A stretch of 64,000 bases of DNA from Pyronema omphalodes. Its lineage: Eukaryota > Ascomycota > Pezizomycetes > Pezizales > Pyronemataceae. This document shows, piece by piece, positions 58,141 to 64,000 of the stretch. Both the position numbers and the translations under genes were made by a program. The stretch lies in contig JAJJXM010000006.1 in assembly GCA_024516155.1 (NCBI GenBank), positions 248,001 to 312,000 of the forward strand, read 5' to 3'. The first letter of the stretch is position 1; each line of letters starts with the position of its first letter. A model generated the notes under the pieces. It worked only from the letters and a program-made list of their open reading frames with translations. It ran no database searches and was not told the origin of the DNA.

Positions 58141-61100
58141 TCATGCGACGCCAATAACAGGAGTAAATTCGAGAGCTCTTGAATCAACTCTGTCCAATCT
58201 TAGATCCTCATCCGCAATAGAGGATTTTATCGGGCTGAGATCGAAATCGAACTTGTCATCCGGTTGTTGGTGTTCTGGTCTAATCTTCAACTTCAGGGGG
58301 GCTGATCTCTCCCCTCTATCTCCTCTGTCAATAGTCGGGTTAGGTGCTGACTGTGAATACCCCTCTGCCGAGATTCGGCATCGGTCTCGAATAGACTTAG
58401 TTTGATCAACCAAATTCTCAAGCATTCCAGTATCAAAACATAACTTTCCATCGGCTCCACAATGAGGTCGCAAACTCTCTTGGCTCTGTCGGAGTATCAT
58501 TTTCTCCATCAGTCCCCTTGAGCACTGAACGGGATCGTTAAGGTCGATGACTTTACGGGAGATAGACGAGGGGGTGGGAGAAATGCGACGGCTTTGTCTC
58601 GGGGTAGCAGTGTTTTCACCGCCGCCAAAGATGTCGTCGTCGGGAGCCAAGACAGTGTGACGGGAAGAAACGGTGGTGTAAGCACTGCTGTTGTCATCAA
58701 GAATCTGCTGGTTGCGATCACGACGACGTTGCTGCGCTGGCGACCAAGTAGTGTTCCTTCTCAGTCCCTCCTTTTTTAGAGGAGAGCTCTTGTCTTCTTC
58801 TTCATCCTGTGTTGCCAAGGCAATAATTGCATCGGCTTCATCCCACAAATCACTATCAACCTTGTAGCGAACTCCCTTGGAAATTGCGACTGATCGTAGA
58901 CGTTTCAATTCTGTTGATATTAGCACAAAAACACATCGTAAAGAATCCCGAAAATGTTACCTTCAACAAGCAGGGCGAATTCCCGTACGATTCCAAGATG
59001 TCCGATGATACTCTGTTGGCTCTCCTCGATTGCTCTAGGAACAACAATGTTACGGTCACAATCCTCATCTCCATCATCGCCAAAGAAATCATCATCCCAA
59101 TTTTCGCTCGGAACAATCGGCCTGTCGCTAAGAGGAATTGCCTTGACGTTAACAGGAACACTTTGACTCCGGGTATGATAAGCCGGGGCTCTTCTTCCAA
59201 CTCTCGTTCCCATGCTTTCCTTGGCATGTGTCGTCTTGGGGCGATAATCTCTGCTCTGCGAATTTTGAGTATGCATCGAAACACCATCATTCCAATCCAA
59301 GATACTGCTAGATTCGTCAATCGACATTCCTTCCCGAACGGTACTGAAACTATCTCGGGTCGTGTTATTTTGCTGAAGACCTATAAGCACTCTTGAATCT
59401 GTGGTAAACATTCCGCTATAAGGCCTATGTGGTAACCCTTGTAATCGATCATCTTCATCCGCCGATTTCGAAGGAGCATCCCAATCGCTACCACTCCATC
59501 CATCTTCGTCGTCTTCCAAATTGACACTCGCTTGTCGCTGTCGTTGGGAGGGTTGCGCCGTGTGTGAGCTGCTTAGTGAAGAATCTCCGCTGTCAACATC
59601 TTCAGTTTGCGCCGGTGTGCTGGAAGTCGCGATCGGGATTCCGTTTGCTTCGATGCTATTCATCGGTCGTGTATCTAGAGGGCCTCGAGGTTCATAATCA
59701 AAAATGCGATCAGCTCTAACCGGAGCGTTTTCAGACGTACGAGTTCGCAACGAATCAAAAAGCGTGTCGCTCCCAAAATCGTGCTCGCTCTCGCATCCGA
59801 TAAGAGTCGAGGCGTGTTCTGAAGCACTCATAATGGAAAGTCGATGACGTCTTCCTGAAAAACCATTTGCTGGTGCATTTAGTGATCCCTCTACAACTTG
59901 TTCTTCTGCAGAAGCAACGGCTGGCTGCGCAGTTCCGGGGGAAACCGGCTCATCGGGATCAGACTCTAAAAGCGGGTAGGACTGAATCGGTGGTAAGAGA
60001 TCCCGTCTGTCGCTGTCGAGTCCGGGAGTCGATGGTCGTCGACTCCGAGAAGTAGTAGTATAAGGCACGGGCCTCGGGTCAAAAGTTGAATGTCTCCTTG
60101 CATAACTAGTTGACCCCATAATTCCAGCATATGCATTATTCATTGCGTCATCACCACCTGCCATTTCTCTGGGAGTTGATTTATTAGGCGAAGTACCACC
60201 GAGGAATTTCGACAACGAAAATTTCCGACCACCACGTGCGGAGAAGGTTGCGGCTTGTGTCGCAGAGTGTTGTCTCATCGAACGCTGGTTTGTCGCTGTT
60301 TGCATCATGTCCCCCATCGAAGCGGGTCGCTGCTCGGTTGGGGAGGCGGGGTCGGATTGTAAAGAGTTTGTATCAGAGTCCTGTGTCTCTGGAAAGCTAT
60401 TCACAGCAGTGGCGATTACCAGGTGGGCGGCTTTTCTCTTGATTATTGACAGATCAGGAATGATTCTCCGAATAGACTTCTTCGCTTGTTTCGAGGTTCC
60501 CGAGCCGGACTCGTTGCTTTGTTGTCGCTTAGAAAAGAATGGTCGCCATCCATGGACCGAATCTGGTTCGGGGGATGTACAAAAGTGGGCAGACTCTCGA
60601 CCTGATGTGGAGGGTCGCGACGACACTTGGTGAGGAGGGGGAGGAGTAGGGTTGCTAGATTGCTCGCATGTAGGTGGTGGTTGGATGATAGCAGCGGATT
60701 CTCGGCGCCTGTGGGTCTGGCTTGGCAGCGGTACAGGAGAATTGGTTCTGGATAATCGCTCCGCCGGCGATCTTTTGACTAGTTTGTTTCTGGTAGGAGG
60801 GCGTGAGTTCGGTTGCGAAGTTGTCCAGGAACGATTGCGCGATGAGGTGGAAGTGAGAGACAGAGTCGGCGACGGCGACAACAACGAGGGAGAGCTGGCG
60901 GGAGAGCTGGATCCGAACGACTGCGATAAACGACGTATCCATCTGTCACGACGGCCTGTTGATGGACGAGAGGTAGGTGGCGGTGTCGGACTGCAGGTCG
61001 ACCTCGGCGCAAATTGGGTGAGCTTTGCCCCATTCGAAATTCCATCCACAGATTCCTCGAGGACTGGCGGAGTCGGCGTGCTAAAAGTCGAGCGGAGGTT

Positions 61101-61387
61101 TGGCAGATTGTCATTCGTGTTGTGCGGTAGTGCCAGAGCGAACCCACAGGCAGCTATCCCAACAGTCGTAGTCGCGCAGAGCTGGCAGAAGACGTGTCAA
61201 TACAGTTGAGTATCCAGCAGAGCAGAGCATCAGCAAATAGGCAGGGCGGTGATTGGATGGGGGAAGTTGGAAGTATAGGGAGCATTGAAGAAGCATTGGA
61301 AGCAGTTGGAATGGAAGTAGACAAGGCAGGTAGTTGTTGGAATGGAAGCACAGGCAGGTCAACACTCACAGTAGAAACGGTCTGCAT
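58141..61387 (-). CDS. Large disordered fungal protein, possibly Byr4/Bfa1-like cytokinesis regulator
   Basis: Proposed exons 61387-61370, 61181-58961 and 58910-58141 give 1002 aa. The last intron is well supported: it joins REFALLVE to ELKRLRSVAISKGVRYKVDS. The 18-bp first exon (MQTVST) is inferred, because the long exon has no in-frame ATG at its 5' end and this exon fits phase and a GTGAGT donor. The N-terminal two-thirds are Ser/Pro-rich, with TQFAPRSTCSPTPPP, RDRWIRRLSQSFGS and basic patches. An acidic motif ENWDDDFFGDDGDED comes before the conserved block (VVPRAIEESQQSIIGHLGIV to DLWDEADAIIALATQDEEED). The acidic WDDDF motif followed by a helix with REFALLVEELKRLR is what I recall from fungal Byr4/Bfa1 proteins, partners of Bub2 in the GAP of the septation or mitotic-exit network. 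That link is from memory and uncertain. The gene itself is well supported. Confidence 0.6.
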
Positions 61388-64000
61388 TTCTGAAGGAGTT
61401 TCAGAAAAGCACAATCGACGGCCAGTTTATGTTCATTGCATTGAAACACCAAACCTAAGAAACGAAACGCGAATTGAGTTTAACCAAGCTCGCGGGAGGG
61501 GGGGGGGGAGGGTTGATGATTTGTTTTTTTTTGCGGAAACAGTTTCGGCGGGTGATCAGGCACACCTACAGCACGGGGAATGCAGACGGCTCGCGCGACA
61601 GTAAAAGGGCTTTGAGTTCCGGACTTCTGGTGCTATGCAAGTGAGTTCCGATTCGAGAGAATAATGCAGCGGGCGCGTCGAATTGGACGGAACGAAGGTA
61701 TGGCGGAAGGTATATGGGGGGGGTAGGGCAGGAAAGGGGAATGGGGGGAGGGTTATGGGGAAGTAATTGACGATCCGCCGGCGTGTCAACAAAGCGCGAG
61801 TAGAAACGAGTGGCCAGCAAGTCGGCTTCTGGGCTCGACGGGAACTTTGGTGATTGGATCTAAGGGGGGTTAGGAAGGGGAGAGAGGGAGGGAGGACGGG
61901 AGAGGGAGAGAGGTAGGGTCGTTCGGTTGTCAGACCTCAGCTGGCAAGCAAAGACGGGGAAGGGTGGAGTTTCTGGGAGGGGGGGGGGGGGGGGGGTTGG
62001 AGGGAGTCGGAGGGTGAGTTTGGGTGAGTTTGGACGGGTCTGGGGGAGACTTTCGGGAGGGAGTAGGAGCGAGTTTTGGCGGGTCTGGGGGGGGGGGGGG
62101 GGGTGGGATGGATGGAGAGACTTGGGTAGTGGAGATGGACGGACTTTCGTTCTTCGGGGAGGGAAGTTTCGTTACTTTTTTTTTTTCGACTTGCTTATTT
62201 CGTCTCCGTTCGGGATTTGCTGAAGTGCGGGCTTTTTTTTGTTTTCTTTTCTTTTCGGCCTTTTGTTTTTTGTTGTGTCTTGTTGTCCTCTTTTCCGTTC
62301 TGTTCTCTGTCTCCGTCTGTGTCTGTGTCTGTTTTTTTTTTTTGCTGCTTCAAGGGTTTCCGAACTGTATGTATCTGTAAGGGCTGTCCAGGGCAGTTGT
62401 CAGGGCTTCTCTGCTTGGTGGCCTCGGGCTTCTCTCTTCTTCCCCTTCTTTGGCCCTCTGCTTTCGCTGTCCGCTGTAAAATCTACAAATTTGGTTCGGG
62501 AGGGCATCGAAGGAGACTGCACTAGTTTTATTCTTTAGGTTCCTTTTAGGGCTCCTTTGGGTCCCTTTTTAGGTCCCTTTTTTTTGTACTGTATGTATGT
62601 ACATAGCGCAGAGACAGCGCTGCGCTGCGACGTGACAGCTAGTCTAGCCTTGGTACATACCAAACATTTCCACGACAAGTCAGGCGAAGCAGGAACTAAA
62701 ACTGACAAAGTTACGCGGTGGTGGTGGTGGTGTTGGTGCGTGCTGGATGAGGTCAACCGTCAGACAGAGTTAGACCAAGTCTTGAAGTCGCACGAGTCGA
62801 CGACAACACAGATCTTCCCGCCAGAGATCCAAGAAAGCCAGGGGTGGTAGCTTCAACGTATGGTTGCAACCACCGTAGTCGACTCGGTAAGTTGAAAGTT
62901 GGGTCCAACGGTGGGGCTTGGACGCTGGGCGTGTCGAGTGTGGGAGGGGGAATGAGGGGGGGAGGGGAGGGGAGAGGAGGGGAGGGGAGGGGAGGAGGGG
63001 AGGAGGGGAGAGGAGGGGATGAGTGGAATGAATGAAATGAAAGAAATGAAGCAAATACAAGAAATGAAGCAAATACAAGCAACGATAAAATTATCCCACA
63101 ATTACAACTCGTTTCAAAAAGCAAAATATTTCCAAAAGTTCATTCCCGAAAAGATGAGATGAATATGAAAATTTCAATGCAAATCCCAGGCATCCATCAC
63201 AAACCCACAAACCAGCAACCAGCAACCAGCAACCAGCAACAATTCCATCTCATCCATACCCTTTTCTACAAAAAAAAAAATCCATCTTTTACATATGTAT
63301 GTTATGTATGTATTATAAACACCAATCCACCCCCCTCCATCATCATCATCATCATCATCATCCATCATCATCGATTTCATCGATTTCATCACCTCCTCGG
63401 GTAACTCGTAACTCATATGTAGGAATTCCTGATTCATAATAGCGTGTACATACGTTGCGATGCATCTGCTGTCTTGTTGTCTTGTTGTCTTGTCTTGTCT
63501 TGTCTGGTCTGCATGCATGCATAAACAAACAACTACAACTTACACGACTGTAGCTTAGCTAGGACCTTAGGTAGCTACTGTACTGTACTGTAAACAACAT
63601 AGCCCTGTGTAGCTAGCATAGCCTTTGTAGCGAGCGAGTAGCGAGTAGTAAAGCAAGCAGCAGTGAAGGCGAGCAGCAGGCAACGAAGCAACGAAGCAAC
63701 GCAGCCACTAACCTACGATGTAACCTACACAGACGCAAGTGTGGCGTTACAACCTGTCCAGTCCTATCCAGCTAAGCCCATCCTATCCCATCCTATCCCA
63801 TCCTATCCCGACCAGGTCCCAACCCAACCCAAGCCAGAACCAAGGGGTCCCAGCAAAGCCTGCAAAGCCTGTAAGGTCGTAAGGTCGTAATCGGCAAGGT
63901 TGGTCTAACTTTCCATGCTTCTAATAAGCAGGCAGCAGGCAGCAGGCAGCACCTTCCGGATTCACATGGATCGCGCTGGGAATCGTTGTGGTGTTGGTAA
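61388..64000. promoter_or_regulatory. Upstream region of the 58-61 kb gene, to window end
   Basis: G runs (61500-61508, 61979-61996, 62089-62103), a GGGAGGGGAGG block (62945-63020), (CAT)n (63343-63372) and CCTATCCCAT repeats (63780-63808). On the minus strand this is pyrimidine-rich, as expected for a fungal promoter or leader. No coding segment was recognised. Sequence after 63660 could belong to a gene beyond the window. Confidence 0.5.

Overview
The window is nuclear DNA of a filamentous ascomycete (Pezizomycotina). Leotiomycetes/Helotiales would fit the gene content and the Tad-type LINE remains, but the order is an inference. The reasons are short GT..AG introns, some with CTAAC/CTGAC-like branch sites, single genes separated by kilobases, fungal-specific families and no operons. 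No rRNA, tRNA, CRISPR array or bacterial feature was found.

Layout. 0-6 kb: an intact four-exon gene (gene A, 2101-3645, +) with a fungal N-terminal domain, a fungal ubiquitin-like domain and a CxxC/CxxC cluster, followed by a small inverted-repeat element sitting in an AATA microsatellite. 6-18 kb: four housekeeping genes: a TMF1/Sgm1 golgin (-), ARV1 (+), an alkaline ceramidase (-) and the phospholipid methyltransferase OPI3 (-). 18-28 kb: a transposon and microsatellite block with three TIR elements sharing one terminus, the third interrupted by a Harbinger-type MITE. 28-30 kb: a relic of a protein-coding gene. 30-36 kb: a long leader and the Rsc7/Swp82 chromatin-remodelling subunit gene (+). 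36-39 kb: several pure tandem repeats. 39-42 kb: a second gene relic and gene B (40629-42089, -), an inverted paralogue of gene A. 42-49 kb: LINE tails, microsatellites and a 5'-truncated Tad-like LINE. 49-51 kb: GID4 (-). 51-58 kb: mostly low-complexity DNA with another LINE end. 58-61 kb: a long disordered protein gene, possibly Byr4/Bfa1-like (-). 61-64 kb: its upstream region.

How the genes relate. ARV1, the ceramidase and OPI3 lie next to each other and all act in ER lipid homeostasis (sterol/sphingolipid transport, ceramide breakdown, phosphatidylcholine synthesis). The latter two end in KKXX-type ER-retrieval tails. The other conserved genes have unrelated roles. The most unusual content is the inverted A/B gene pair, whose promoters record two tiny LINE insertions in one copy only, and the nested, apparently non-autonomous DNA-transposon cluster at 20.0-25.4 kb. 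All exon boundaries were assigned by eye from conserved protein sequence, splice dinucleotides and reading phase. They are predictions, not transcript evidence.
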